Source: Patescibacteria group bacterium
GTDB lineage: Bacteria; Patescibacteriota; Saccharimonadia; Saccharimonadales; Saccharimonadaceae
Direction: 5' to 3'
DNA length: 23,159 bases
NCBI GenBank assembly: GCA_030917245.1
Contig: JAUPVA010000007.1
Coordinates: 1 to 23,159, forward strand
Shown here: piece by piece, positions 14,189-20,428 of the stretch
How the letters are laid out: each line of letters opens with the position of its first letter
Numbering within the stretch: the first letter of the stretch is position 1
Made by a program: the position numbers and the translations under genes
Notes under the pieces: generated by a model
The model's database searches: none
Seen by the model: the letters and a program-made list of their open reading frames with translations, nothing else
What the model was told of the DNA's origin: nothing

Positions 14189-14219
14189 AAAAAAGATCCA
14201 CCGAATGGTGAATCATTTT
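14189..14219 (-). terminator. Intrinsic terminator 2
   Basis: Stem GATCCACC / GGTGAATC (14195-14211, one bulge), flanked by six A and five T, so it can work on either strand. It follows the gene 15001-14357. Confidence 0.7.
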
Positions 14220-14222
14220 TCG

Positions 14223-14245
14223 TGGCTCCCGGTAGTGGACGAAGC
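14223..14245 (-). other. tRNA-3'-end-like motif, copy 2
   Basis: Minus strand: TCCACTACCGGGAGCCA, next to terminator 2. It shares TCCACTA..GGGAGCCA with copies 3 and 4. Confidence 0.4.
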
Positions 14246-14356
14246 TAGCGCATTATTACAAGGCATATCGACATACAAGTTGCGAACTGCCGCGATAAAT
14301 CGCAATACGGCTGTATGTCTAGTCCTTACTTTAAAATTAGCTTCAATTACTATATT
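14246..14356. other. Non-coding spacer
   Basis: Between terminator motif 2 and the end of the gene at 14357. I see no supported gene, promoter or RNA structure here. Confidence 0.4.
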
Positions 14357-15001
14357 TTACAAAAATTTAAGTGATGCAATAAGATGCTTATAAGCCTCAG
14401 AATTCAATGAACTCAAGCCCGACTCTACGCTCATGTAATCAATTATGCAAGGCCTATTCCCTGTATCAATTATAAGTTTCCTATGATCTCCTTGATCGGC
14501 ATTTTTAATGAAAAACAAGTCGATATAGGTAAATGCCCGTTTGCCGTCAACCTCTAACTCTTCCAGGCTTATAGCCTTGCCGTTAGCGACTGCGTCTTTG
14601 GATCTTAAAAATTCTTGGTCGTAAGTATAAAAAAAATTACCATCGGGATAGTAGCCGCTAGTAGGCACATTACAGACTGTAAAATATTCGCCTACGCCAT
14701 AAGAATGAATTTTTGGGTTGCCATCGCCATCGTTATACCACGCCGGGCTTTCAAATCTATTCAAATAGATATTGTCCTTGTCGACAATTTTCCAATCTGA
14801 TGGATACTCAAAAGAGACGACGTTGGTTTTACTATTTATATATCCCTCTTGCCGGGAAGTTGCTTGTTCGGTGTTCTTGGGCGAGTCCGACTCTGGACTC
14901 CAACCGATTGTGCGCCACAACGCAAACGCCAATGTGCCGGCAATAATAAGCAATATTACAATAATGATGAGTATATGAGCTGAACCTTTTTGTGTATTCA
15001 T
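14357..15001 (-). CDS. Single-pass membrane protein with extracellular domain
   Basis: 214 aa. The ATG at 15001 follows AAAAAGGG with a spacing of eight. The N-terminus (MNTQKGSAH) and helix (ILIIIVILLIIAGTLAFALWR) have the form seen again and again in Saccharibacteria secreted or anchored proteins. A Ser/Glu-rich linker leads to a domain containing NSKTNVVSFEYPSDWKIVD, the PsbP/DUF-like 'fsF.YPs.W.v' strand. It has two cysteines (TVCNVP, RPCIID) and ends with a helix HLIASLKFL. This resembles the extracytoplasmic beta-alpha-beta domain of many small lipoproteins. Function unknown. Its 60-bp leader is a copy of the one at 13118. Confidence 0.7.
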   Translation of the reverse strand: MNTQKGSAHILIIIVILLIIAGTLAFALWRTIGWSPESDSPKNTEQATSRQEGYINSKTNVVSFEYPSDWKIVDKDNIYLNRFESPAWYNDGDGNPKIHSYGVGEYFTVCNVPTSGYYPDGNFFYTYDQEFLRSKDAVANGKAISLEELEVDGKRAFTYIDLFFIKNADQGDHRKLIIDTGNRPCIIDYMSVESGLSSLNSEAYKHLIASLKFL

Positions 15002-15003
15002 CG

Positions 15004-15062
15004 ATGCCCTTTTTAGATATTGCTTTAATTAAAGCAAAAACACTCTGCTTCCGCAAAGTGTT
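15004..15062 (-). repeat. Leader repeat, copy 2
   Basis: Partner of 13121-13180. It contains the perfect AAACACT / AGTGTTT hairpin and the Shine-Dalgarno region of the gene at 15001. Confidence 0.6.
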
Positions 15063-15063
15063 T
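15036..15063 (-). terminator. Intrinsic terminator 3
   Basis: Stem AAACACT / AGTGTTT (15038-15044 and 15057-15063), followed on the minus strand by TTTTTGCTTT. It separates the carboxypeptidase gene from the gene at 15001. Confidence 0.65.
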
Positions 15064-15068
15064 ATGCT

Positions 15069-15098
15069 TGGCTCCCACTAGTGGACATACTTCGCAAC
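15069..15098 (-). other. tRNA-3'-end-like motif, copy 3
   Basis: On the minus strand GTTGCGAA precedes GTCCACTAGTGGGAGCCA, and terminator 3 begins 5 bases later. Copy 4 shares 25 of the 30 positions. Confidence 0.45.
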
Positions 15099-15195
15099 AA
15101 TAATGAATACTCTTATGAGGTAGTTAACTTAGAAAATCTATCACTTTCGAAATTGCTAGTGTGACCATTCACTCTTTCCTGCTTAAGGCAACTAC

Positions 15196-16269
15196 CTAGG
15201 CTACCAAAGGCTCAAGTAAATGAACTTTTATCTGATCGAGGTCTACTCTAACTTTGCCACCGTAAGGTAGTATACACCGTGGTGCTGCATGTCCGAAGTT
15301 CAGATTATATAGTATTGGTAATTCATATTCTTTTGTTGCTTCGAGCCAAACTTCCTTGTATTCGTCATAGAACAGTTCATCCTGTGGTTTTCCAATTAAT
15401 ACCGCAGCTACTGCCCCAAACACCCCAGCTTCATCTAATGCTGTTAGCATTTTTTTCAGTTTTTTGGGATTGGGCTTTTCTTCACTAGTCTCAGCAAAAA
15501 GTATTTTGCCCTTCCACTTGTCAGCTGACGGGAAAAGCTTGTATTTGTTGGTGATCTCTACCTGCTCTGGGAAGCGACCACCAACGAGCATCTCGTAAAG
15601 ACTTTCAATGCATCCGCCGAGCAATTCTCCTTCTACTTTGCCACTGCCCCGTAACGCTTCAAAGCCCCTCTCTTCAGGACGACTCACTCGTGCGACACCT
15701 ACTTGATCAGCACCGAACGACTCGCGCTCTTCATACCAAATATCACTTGGTGATACTTCCTTGTGCGAGCTCGGCTGCATTAGCTCTTTTGACCATTGCT
15801 TCGTGTAGGGTAGCATCTCGTCCGCAAACTCAGCAAAATCTGTCAAAAATGCCTGGCCATAGTACGTTTGTAAGCCAAGTGAATAAAACATTAGATGGTT
15901 ATTCGTGGTATCCGAGAACCCTAAGAAAACTTTTGGGTTATCTTGGACAGACGCAACAAACTCTGAGTCATCAAGTAGATGAGGTACTGTTTTTATTGTG
16001 TCGTCACCACCAATCGCACAGAAGATTCCTTTAATAGATGGATCCAAAAAGGCTTGCTTCAAATCTTCCGCTCTCGCTTCGGGATGATCCTGCAAATATT
16101 TAATGCCCATTTTGGCATTTGGCATGTACTCGGGGATTAGTCCGAATTCATCAAGCCTCTTTTCACCTAATACAATCTCATGCGCCGCGAAGGACTCTCC
16201 CAAAATGCCTCGGGATAGACTTACAATAGCGACTTTATCACCAGAACTAAGTCTCTGTGGTTTATTCAT
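15196..16269 (-). CDS. Peptidase S66 family (LD-carboxypeptidase / MccF-like)
   Basis: 357 aa, normal length for the MccF branch. Nucleophile S119 lies in FLGFSDTTNNH, the nucleophile elbow of S66. The catalytic Glu is in LFAETSEEKPNP and the His in NFGHAAPRCILPYGG, completing the Ser-Glu-His triad. The GGDD motif (87-90) forms the oxyanion region. Cytoplasmic, no signal. S66 enzymes cut L,D-bonds in murein tetrapeptides or inactivate microcin C-like peptide-nucleotides; the family member cannot be told apart from sequence alone. For an organism living on or near a host bacterium, recycling of murein peptides or immunity are both reasonable. A TAAGAT hexamer lies six bases before the ATG at 16269. 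Confidence 0.9.
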   Translation of the reverse strand: MNKPQRLSSGDKVAIVSLSRGILGESFAAHEIVLGEKRLDEFGLIPEYMPNAKMGIKYLQDHPEARAEDLKQAFLDPSIKGIFCAIGGDDTIKTVPHLLDDSEFVASVQDNPKVFLGFSDTTNNHLMFYSLGLQTYYGQAFLTDFAEFADEMLPYTKQWSKELMQPSSHKEVSPSDIWYEERESFGADQVGVARVSRPEERGFEALRGSGKVEGELLGGCIESLYEMLVGGRFPEQVEITNKYKLFPSADKWKGKILFAETSEEKPNPKKLKKMLTALDEAGVFGAVAAVLIGKPQDELFYDEYKEVWLEATKEYELPILYNLNFGHAAPRCILPYGGKVRVDLDQIKVHLLEPLVA

Positions 16270-16315
16270 AATTACATCTTAACAAAAGACGATGGTTTCA
16301 TTTCTATCTTGGGAT

Positions 16316-16346
16316 ATAAAAAATCAGAACCGACCAACAGTTCTGA
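16316..16346 (-). terminator. Intrinsic terminator after the ASCH gene
   Basis: Stem TCAGAAC / GTTCTGA (16324-16330 and 16340-16346), followed on the minus strand by TTTTTTATA. It stops transcription from the ASCH gene before the carboxypeptidase gene. Confidence 0.75.
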
Positions 16347-16412
16347 CTTCATCTAACATGGCTTGGCTCGGCTTACAGGTCACGAACTTAGTATGATCAA
16401 CAAGATAAATTA

Positions 16413-16790
16413 TTAGTCAGTAATGTACTCAATCTCAATAGCTAGAACGCCATATTTATTCTGGTCACCTATTGAGTAGTAATCGTCATATATTGCAGCC
16501 GCTTCCTTAGCACTATTTGCTGAAGGAATTACAGATTTATAATTTTCACTTTCGACCATGTCAATAAATGTTTCATAATGACGAATTGCGATGATTTTCA
16601 CTTGGGCTGCATCAGGCTCACCGTCATGTAAAATACCCTTGGTATCCCGATAATCTCGCCTGAGGCTAACTATGTCACCCACTGAATACTCGGCGAACTT
16701 GCCCCTGTTCAACCTTCCTTCAACAGTTTTACGACCAGCAATAATATCATCAAGTAGATTAGACTCTCGTCCTGATTCCCAGACTTTCAT
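16413..16790 (-). CDS. ASCH-domain protein
   Basis: 125 aa from the ATG at 16790, six bases after TACACT (16797-16802). A longer frame extends upstream through a hairpin and is rejected. The ASCH signature is clear: IIAGRKTVEGRLNRGKFAEYSVGDIVSL matches the G-x-K-T-x-E-x-R ... G-D pattern. A later beta strand (VKIIAIRHYETF) and the C-terminal GVLAIEIEYI complete the PUA-like barrel. Such proteins are thought to bind RNA or modified nucleotides; some are amidohydrolases acting on N4-acetylcytidine. The residues for that activity (Lys and Glu in the signature) are present, but the specific substrate is unproven. Upstream lies a tRNA-3'-end-like motif and hairpin. Confidence 0.85.
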   Translation of the reverse strand: MKVWESGRESNLLDDIIAGRKTVEGRLNRGKFAEYSVGDIVSLRRDYRDTKGILHDGEPDAAQVKIIAIRHYETFIDMVESENYKSVIPSANSAKEAAAIYDDYYSIGDQNKYGVLAIEIEYITD

Positions 16791-16807
16791 AAATTTAGTG
16801 TAACAAA

Positions 16808-16836
16808 ATATCCAGTAGCGTGAATGCTTACTGGAT
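16808..16836 (-). terminator. Hairpin / probable terminator 4
   Basis: Perfect stem ATCCAGTA / TACTGGAT (16810-16817 and 16829-16836), followed on the minus strand by ATTTTGTT. The T run is weaker than in the other three. Confidence 0.5.
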
Positions 16837-16857
16837 AACCTGTAAAATATATGACCT

Positions 16858-16887
16858 TGGCTCCCGCTAGTGGAAGTAGTTCGCAAC
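16858..16887 (-). other. tRNA-3'-end-like motif, copy 4
   Basis: Minus strand: GTTGCGAA, then TTCCACTAGCGGGAGCCA, followed by the hairpin at 16808-16836. Nearly the same as copy 3 over 30 bases. Confidence 0.45.
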
Positions 16888-16957
16888 AGTATAGAAAGCC
16901 ATAATGTTCCAACTGTTCCATCAACGCAGTTAGTACAAATGCTAGATAAATGACATT

Positions 16958-17209
16958 TTATGTAGGAATATGAGTGCAGTGAAGCACTATGGCGTTCTTA
17001 CAATAGTCTTCGCTTATTTTGTTACCGCCGCGACTAAGATCCGTTTCCGCCTCAATCACAAGTTGATACTTGCCGTGAAATTCTATAACTCGACTATTTA
17101 TTGGGCCACCCGACTTACCAAAATTACCTAAACGATGCTGAAGAATATCATCGACATGTATTGACCTGCCAGATTTGTCTTTAAAACCAGTTTCTATGCC
17201 TCGTTCCAT
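16958..17209 (-). CDS. YopX-like small protein
   Basis: 83 aa. The ATG at 17209 lies seven bases after TACAAT (17217-17222). The N-terminal ETGFKDKSGRSIHVDDIL matches the 'TGLkDknGkeIyegDIv' start of YopX-type phage proteins, followed by a small beta barrel (RVIEFHGKYQLVIEAETDL). The usual C-terminal half is shortened: typical members are 120-150 aa. YopX proteins are commonly phage- or plasmid-borne and have no proven biochemical activity. Its place next to an IS element fits an accessory origin. Divergent from the transposase gene. Confidence 0.6.
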   Translation of the reverse strand: MERGIETGFKDKSGRSIHVDDILQHRLGNFGKSGGPINSRVIEFHGKYQLVIEAETDLSRGGNKISEDYCKNAIVLHCTHIPT

Positions 17210-17273
17210 AGTGATGATTGTAACAAATACGGGTAAAAGGTATTTGAAAATAAATGAAATTGCCGATTATCCC

Positions 17274-17302
17274 TTGACAACATGTAACCTCTGTAATACA
17301 CT
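17274..17302 (+). promoter_or_regulatory. Transposase promoter (leaderless)
   Basis: Perfect TTGACA (17274-17279), 17-bp spacer, TACACT (17297-17302), six bases, ATG at 17309. Confidence 0.65.
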
Positions 17303-17308
17303 AGAAGT

Positions 17309-18169
17309 ATGGAAAAGGTAACCGTCAAACGCTTCAATGAATTGTTCCCTGACGATGACACCTGCCTCGACTTCATGTTCAAACAAGCCTACGCCAGCAT
17401 GCCCGCCTGTCTAAAGTGTGGCGTCATGGAACCTCGTTACTACCGGGTACGTGGCCGCAAGTGCTACGAGTGCAAAGACTGCGGTAACCAGATACATCCG
17501 CTCGGCGGCACTATCTTTCATAAGTCCTCGACCTCACTCAAAGATTGGTTCTATGTCGTCTATCTCTTCTCGGTATCAAAGAACGGCGTATCAGCGAAAG
17601 AAGTTGAGCGTCATTTAGGCGTCACCTACAAGACTGCCTGGCGTATCGCCAAGCAAGTCCGCACACTTATGGCGCAAGGCGGCAATCCGCTCTCTGGCGT
17701 CGTTGAGACTGACGAAACCTACGTCGGTGGTCGTAATAAAGGAGCCGGTAAAGGTTTCGCCAACAAAGAAGTGGTCTTTGGTATGGTTGAGCGTGGTGGC
17801 CGCGTCAAGGCCGAGCACGTGAGGAGTGCCGGTGCTCGTATATTATTGCCGCGACTACGCGAGGGTATTGCACCCGGCACAGTTGTCTACAGCGACCAAG
17901 CGCAGGTCTATCGCACACTGCACCGCATTGGCTATTACCACGATAGTGTTAATCACAGTGCTGGCGAGTACGGCCGTGGTATTGTCCACACGAATACAAT
18001 TGAAGGCTTCTGGTCGCAACTGAAACGATCAGTTGACGGCACGTATCACTGTGTTAGCGCGAAGTATCTTCAGTTGTATCTGAATGAGTTTGTGTATCGC
18101 TATAATCGTCGCCAGCTTCCGTCGATTTTTCCTGAGTTGATTGCTTCGGCTGCGCGGCGCGTGCAATAG
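17309..18169 (+). CDS. IS1595-family transposase (ISXO2-like DDE/N)
   Basis: 286 aa, complete. The N-terminal zinc ribbon (C34, C37, C55, C58) is followed by a helix-turn-helix (NGVSAKEVERHLGVTYKTAWRIAKQV). The ISXO2-like catalytic domain shows D135 in VETDETYVGG, the second Asp in VYSDQAQVY, and HTNTIEGFWSQLKR, which carries the third catalytic Asn/Glu. The C-terminus (YLNEFVYRYNRR) is the standard ending. No frameshift or internal stop, so the element could still move. The ATG is preceded by a consensus -35 and a -10 at six bases, with no ribosome site. The last 116 bases overlap the antisense companion gene. Confidence 0.92.
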   Translation: MEKVTVKRFNELFPDDDTCLDFMFKQAYASMPACLKCGVMEPRYYRVRGRKCYECKDCGNQIHPLGGTIFHKSSTSLKDWFYVVYLFSVSKNGVSAKEVERHLGVTYKTAWRIAKQVRTLMAQGGNPLSGVVETDETYVGGRNKGAGKGFANKEVVFGMVERGGRVKAEHVRSAGARILLPRLREGIAPGTVVYSDQAQVYRTLHRIGYYHDSVNHSAGEYGRGIVHTNTIEGFWSQLKRSVDGTYHCVSAKYLQLYLNEFVYRYNRRQLPSIFPELIASAARRVQ

Positions 18170-18269
18170 CATCGCTAAAGATCTGCTCGGCGTTTTCGTT
18201 CTTCTGATCGTCCGGCAGGTTATCTATAAAGGCTTGGCGCTCTTCGTCACTAAGTGGGTCTTTTGACAT
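18054..18269 (-). CDS. Small acidic protein antisense to the transposase 3' end
   Basis: 71 aa from the ATG at 18269, which follows a perfect TATACT by six bases, the same arrangement as other genes here. An ATG eight codons upstream would include that promoter. The product is acidic and hydrophilic (DPLSDEERQAFIDNLPDDQKNENAEQIFSDAI), then a Gln/Ser/Thr/Asp-rich tail. The first part suggests one or two helices; the tail is disordered and is encoded opposite the transposase C-terminus. From memory, similar short ORFs accompany IS1595 elements in Saccharibacteria, so it may be an IS-encoded accessory or regulator. Function unknown. Confidence 0.55.
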   Translation of the reverse strand: MSKDPLSDEERQAFIDNLPDDQKNENAEQIFSDAIARAAQPKQSTQEKSTEAGDDYSDTQTHSDTTEDTSR

Positions 18270-18293
18270 GTATCTAGTATACCGCACTGCCAC

Positions 18294-18460
18294 AGCCCAG
18301 CGCCTTAAGGGATAGATATAATCCCATTCACCGGTAATCGGGTATTTACATCTGTTTTAACCCTGTTGCTACTTTCTTTTTCTCCTCCTCTTCTTTATAT
18401 ATAAATATATAAGGATAAAAGTGAGTTGTGATGCGGGTGTGGAGATAGTGGTATGAATGT
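18294..18460. other. AT-rich spacer upstream of the replication-relaxation gene
   Basis: A pyrimidine-rich stretch (18371-18395) and a TATATA-rich stretch (18396-18416) lie between the IS and the gene at 18461. It could hold a promoter, but no hexamer pair is clear. No gene seen. Confidence 0.4.
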
Positions 18461-19264
18461 ATGGATGTTCAGCATAGAAGTAAGTTAAGTGATAGTCAGA
18501 TTAAGTTATTAGGATTAATAGCTAAGTTTCGGTTTGTGACAGTTGAGTTAGTCAGTACATGGCGCGAGAAAAGTAAGGCAACCATGTATGAGAGATTAGC
18601 TGTTCTGGAAGATTTAGGCTATATACAGAAACGCTACGAGAAAGCTTGGAAGCTACTCGGCAGGCCTGCAGTGTATTCACTGACTGGCAAGGGACTTCGG
18701 GTACTTCGTGATACAAGCTCTGGCTACTTTACCGATGCTGTCATTCGAAACCAGTACAAAAATAGATCTGCCAGCTTACAGCTGGTAGACCACAGTTTGG
18801 ACGTGGCCAAACTGTGTGTGCAGCTCCACAAACAATACGACGGTACCTACGATATCTTTGCTAAGTCAGAGATAGACCAATTTGAAGCATTTCTTCGACC
18901 ACTTTCCGACCTCTACATACGCACCAACCATACAGGTGAAAATGGACGGGCAATCCACTACCAGCTTGAGACTATTGAAGCTGGTGCATTCACCTGGATG
19001 ATTAAGAAGCGTATTAACGCGCACCAAGAGTGGTTTGATGAGAACAACGAGGAAGACTGGGGGTTTGAAGACAACTATCCAACACTCTTGCTGCTTTGCG
19101 ACAACATCAGTACCGAAAAGCGGATACACCGGCTGACGGATGAAGCCTATATGGACTTTGAGACTTGGACGACGACAAGGGAGCGGTTTGATAGTAGTAG
19201 CAAAGACATCTGGATACACTACAGGGATGAATATGAGGAGGATGGAGTGATGCGGGGGTTATAG
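18461..19264 (+). CDS. Replication-relaxation family protein
   Basis: 267 aa. Residues about 8-75 form a winged helix (LSDSQIKLLGLIAKFRFVTVELVSTW...ATMYERLAVLEDLGYIQKRYEKAWKLLGRPAVYSLTGKG), the signature of the Replic_Relax family. The central part (ASLQLVDHSLDVAKLCVQLHKQY) carries the conserved H-S-L-D helix, followed by a nuclease-like alpha/beta core (YHYQLE-type strands, WMIKKRINAHQEW) of unclear activity. Family members are found on plasmids and integrative elements and are thought to help plasmid replication or transfer. Many Saccharibacteria carry several copies. The ATG at 18461 is the first in frame; a GGAG lies 14 bases upstream, rather far. Its position between an IS and the DGR supports an accessory region. 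Confidence 0.8.
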   Translation: MDVQHRSKLSDSQIKLLGLIAKFRFVTVELVSTWREKSKATMYERLAVLEDLGYIQKRYEKAWKLLGRPAVYSLTGKGLRVLRDTSSGYFTDAVIRNQYKNRSASLQLVDHSLDVAKLCVQLHKQYDGTYDIFAKSEIDQFEAFLRPLSDLYIRTNHTGENGRAIHYQLETIEAGAFTWMIKKRINAHQEWFDENNEEDWGFEDNYPTLLLLCDNISTEKRIHRLTDEAYMDFETWTTTRERFDSSSKDIWIHYRDEYEEDGVMRGL

Positions 19265-19276
19265 CCCCGTTGCGCA

Positions 19277-19305
19277 TTGCAAAAAGCACCATTCTGTGTT
19301 ATAAT
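19277..19305 (+). promoter_or_regulatory. Promoter of the DGR variable protein
   Basis: TTGCAA (19277-19282), 17-bp spacer and perfect TATAAT (19300-19305). The predicted start near 19312 leaves a leader of about 150 bases, the longest in the window and unlike the leaderless genes. Confidence 0.65.
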
Positions 19306-19338
19306 CTAATTGAAACCTTAACAGTTTAGCACTCCCTC

Positions 19339-19399
19339 TGAGAACGGCGTTTTCTACACAAGTATTCCTCTATTGCTTGCGTATAGTACGCCGTTCTCA
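19339..19399 (+). promoter_or_regulatory. Large hairpin in the variable-protein leader
   Basis: Perfect 12-bp inverted repeat TGAGAACGGCGT / ACGCCGTTCTCA (19339-19350 and 19388-19399) with a 37-base loop. It lies between the promoter and the ATG at 19464. It has no T run, so it is not an ordinary terminator. Confidence 0.6.
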
Positions 19400-19463
19400 A
19401 CGAACCATTGAGATCACCGCTACAAATTGTATCGGAGAAGTCTACGGCAGAAGCTAGGTCACG

Positions 19464-20276
19464 ATGACCACCATCGATAAGCTGATCGGCATTACCGCTC
19501 AGCACAACGAGATCGTCAAGCGTGTCGGTAACGGCTCGCTCGACCCAGACAACGTTCGTAAGGCGCTCCAGGACATTATCGAAGGGAAGTTCCCCGAGAT
19601 CAAGCCGCCCAAGGCCGCCATCACGCACGTCCTGGCCAAGCAGCCCACCTGGTATGTCTCGGCTGTGGAGCAGCTCAAGAAGGTCATGGCCTTCAACGCT
19701 GCTCTCGACTGGGGCTTCCAGGACTCGGACTTCCCGGCGATTCCCGGCTACCGGCCGAGTGACCCGAACGAAGTGCTGATGCTGGCCGTCTCCCTCCCTC
19801 CCAAGGGAAGGAAGTCCGGTCTGCACCGTACCTTCGATGAGCTCTGGAATCTCATCGAGGCCCCCGACGGCTACACCAAGTACCGCTGGGACGAGCTCAA
19901 GGCAACGACCAAGTTGCTGCGGCAGGCACCCGGCTACAGCCACACTCCTGGCATCCGCTGGGTGGTGTTTGACCCGAACGCTTACCGCGGTAAGTCGCCT
20001 GAAGCTGCTCTCAAGCAGTCGAAGATCGACAGCGTCCAGCTGGCTGGTCTCGAAGTACTGATGGCAGCGTTGCTGTTCCCGACCTGGACGACCAGCTGGA
20101 ATGGTGGCTCATCTCCGTACCCGAACATGTCGGCGCTCCAGTTCTACTGGAACTCCGACTGGTCGGACGTTCCGTGCCTCAGCCGGTGGGATGACAACCG
20201 TCAGCTGGAGCTGGACGCCTACTGGGCTGGCAACTCGAACGCCGGCTGGTCGTCGCCGTCGGTCAGGGAGTGCTGA
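19464..20276 (+). CDS. DGR variable (target) protein, C-type-lectin-like C-terminus
   Basis: 270 aa. The variable repeat covers codons 231-268 or so, two codons before the stop, as in most DGR targets. The C-terminal domain shows the CLec/formylglycine-enzyme-like pattern: LAGLEVLMAALL, then NMSALQFYW, DWSDVPCLSRWDDNRQL and WSSPSVREC. Nine residues differ from the template: D235, C238, S240, E249, D251, Y253, G256, A260 and G261. Template codons there are mostly AAC. The N-terminal 190 residues are a separate soluble domain (TIDKLIGITAQHNEIVKRV) with no signal peptide seen. Weak Shine-Dalgarno (AGG, spacing 5). The gene is visibly richer in GC than its neighbours, suggesting transfer. Likely role: variable ligand binding; the ligand is unknown. 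Confidence 0.9.
   Translation: MTTIDKLIGITAQHNEIVKRVGNGSLDPDNVRKALQDIIEGKFPEIKPPKAAITHVLAKQPTWYVSAVEQLKKVMAFNAALDWGFQDSDFPAIPGYRPSDPNEVLMLAVSLPPKGRKSGLHRTFDELWNLIEAPDGYTKYRWDELKATTKLLRQAPGYSHTPGIRWVVFDPNAYRGKSPEAALKQSKIDSVQLAGLEVLMAALLFPTWTTSWNGGSSPYPNMSALQFYWNSDWSDVPCLSRWDDNRQLELDAYWAGNSNAGWSSPSVREC
20154..20269 (+). repeat. DGR variable repeat (VR)
   Basis: Aligns without gaps to the template repeat at a fixed offset of 503. From 20155 to 20269 there are 10 differences: 20166, 20176, 20182, 20208, 20214, 20220, 20230, 20242, 20244 and 20245. All fall on template A (eight A to G, one A to T, one A to C). The last 23 bases are identical, forming the homing region (IMH). The first mismatch beyond is 20270 (G against C). 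20154 (T against A) may be an eleventh change. Confidence 0.93.
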
Positions 20277-20296
20277 TACTGGGACCTTGGTTCCTT

Positions 20297-20361
20297 GGTG
20301 TCCGGAGGGGTATTGTATTCTTGGATCTTGATCCTTGAAAACTTTCACCCTTCCGGACACC
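20297..20361 (+). repeat. Inverted repeat downstream of VR
   Basis: 14-bp stem GGTGTCCGGAGGGG / CCCTTCCGGACACC (20297-20310 and 20348-20361, one G-T pair) with a 37-base loop, starting 27 bases after VR. DGR targets often have such a hairpin or cruciform just after VR that helps target recognition. Confidence 0.65.
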
Positions 20362-20403
20362 GCATCACACTTTTGCATTTGTTTCTTTGTTACTTTGAAC
20401 GTT

Positions 20404-20428
20404 CCTCTGCTTTAGCAGAGGTTTTTTA
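20404..20428 (+). terminator. Intrinsic terminator of the variable-protein gene
   Basis: Perfect CCTCTGC-TTTA-GCAGAGG followed by TTTTTTATTTT. It lies between VR and TR, so the template RNA probably has its own promoter downstream of it. Confidence 0.9.

Larger units (their letters stand above)
17274..18300 (+). mobile_element. IS1595-family insertion sequence (ends not resolved)
   Basis: Defined by the transposase gene and its overlapping companion. Both are expressed inward from promoters near the two edges, and these promoters resemble each other (TACACTAGAAGT and TATACTAGATAC before the ATGs). I could not identify convincing terminal inverted repeats or a target duplication by eye, so the limits are approximate. 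Confidence 0.5.

Noticed and set aside
15163-15176. TGTGA-N4-TCACT as a seventh CRP-type box
   Set aside because: The spacer is four bases instead of six and no -10 element lies at the class II distance.
13263-16887. tRNA genes at the four GGGAGCCA motifs
   Set aside because: No T-loop (TTCRA), anticodon arm or complementary 5' acceptor strand could be found upstream on the minus strand; only the 3' end resembles a tRNA.
13200-16900. Integron gene-cassette array with attC sites
   Set aside because: No paired RYYYAAC / GTTRRRY core sites around the genes and no integron integrase in the window.
17223-18350. Terminal inverted repeats of the IS element around CCGATTA (17262 and 18330)
   Set aside because: Only about seven matching bases, without a convincing target duplication; could be chance.
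19326-19943. Long minus-strand frame opposite the variable-protein gene
   Set aside because: It is a shadow of the GC-rich codon bias of the plus-strand gene; composition is low-complexity and there is no start signal.
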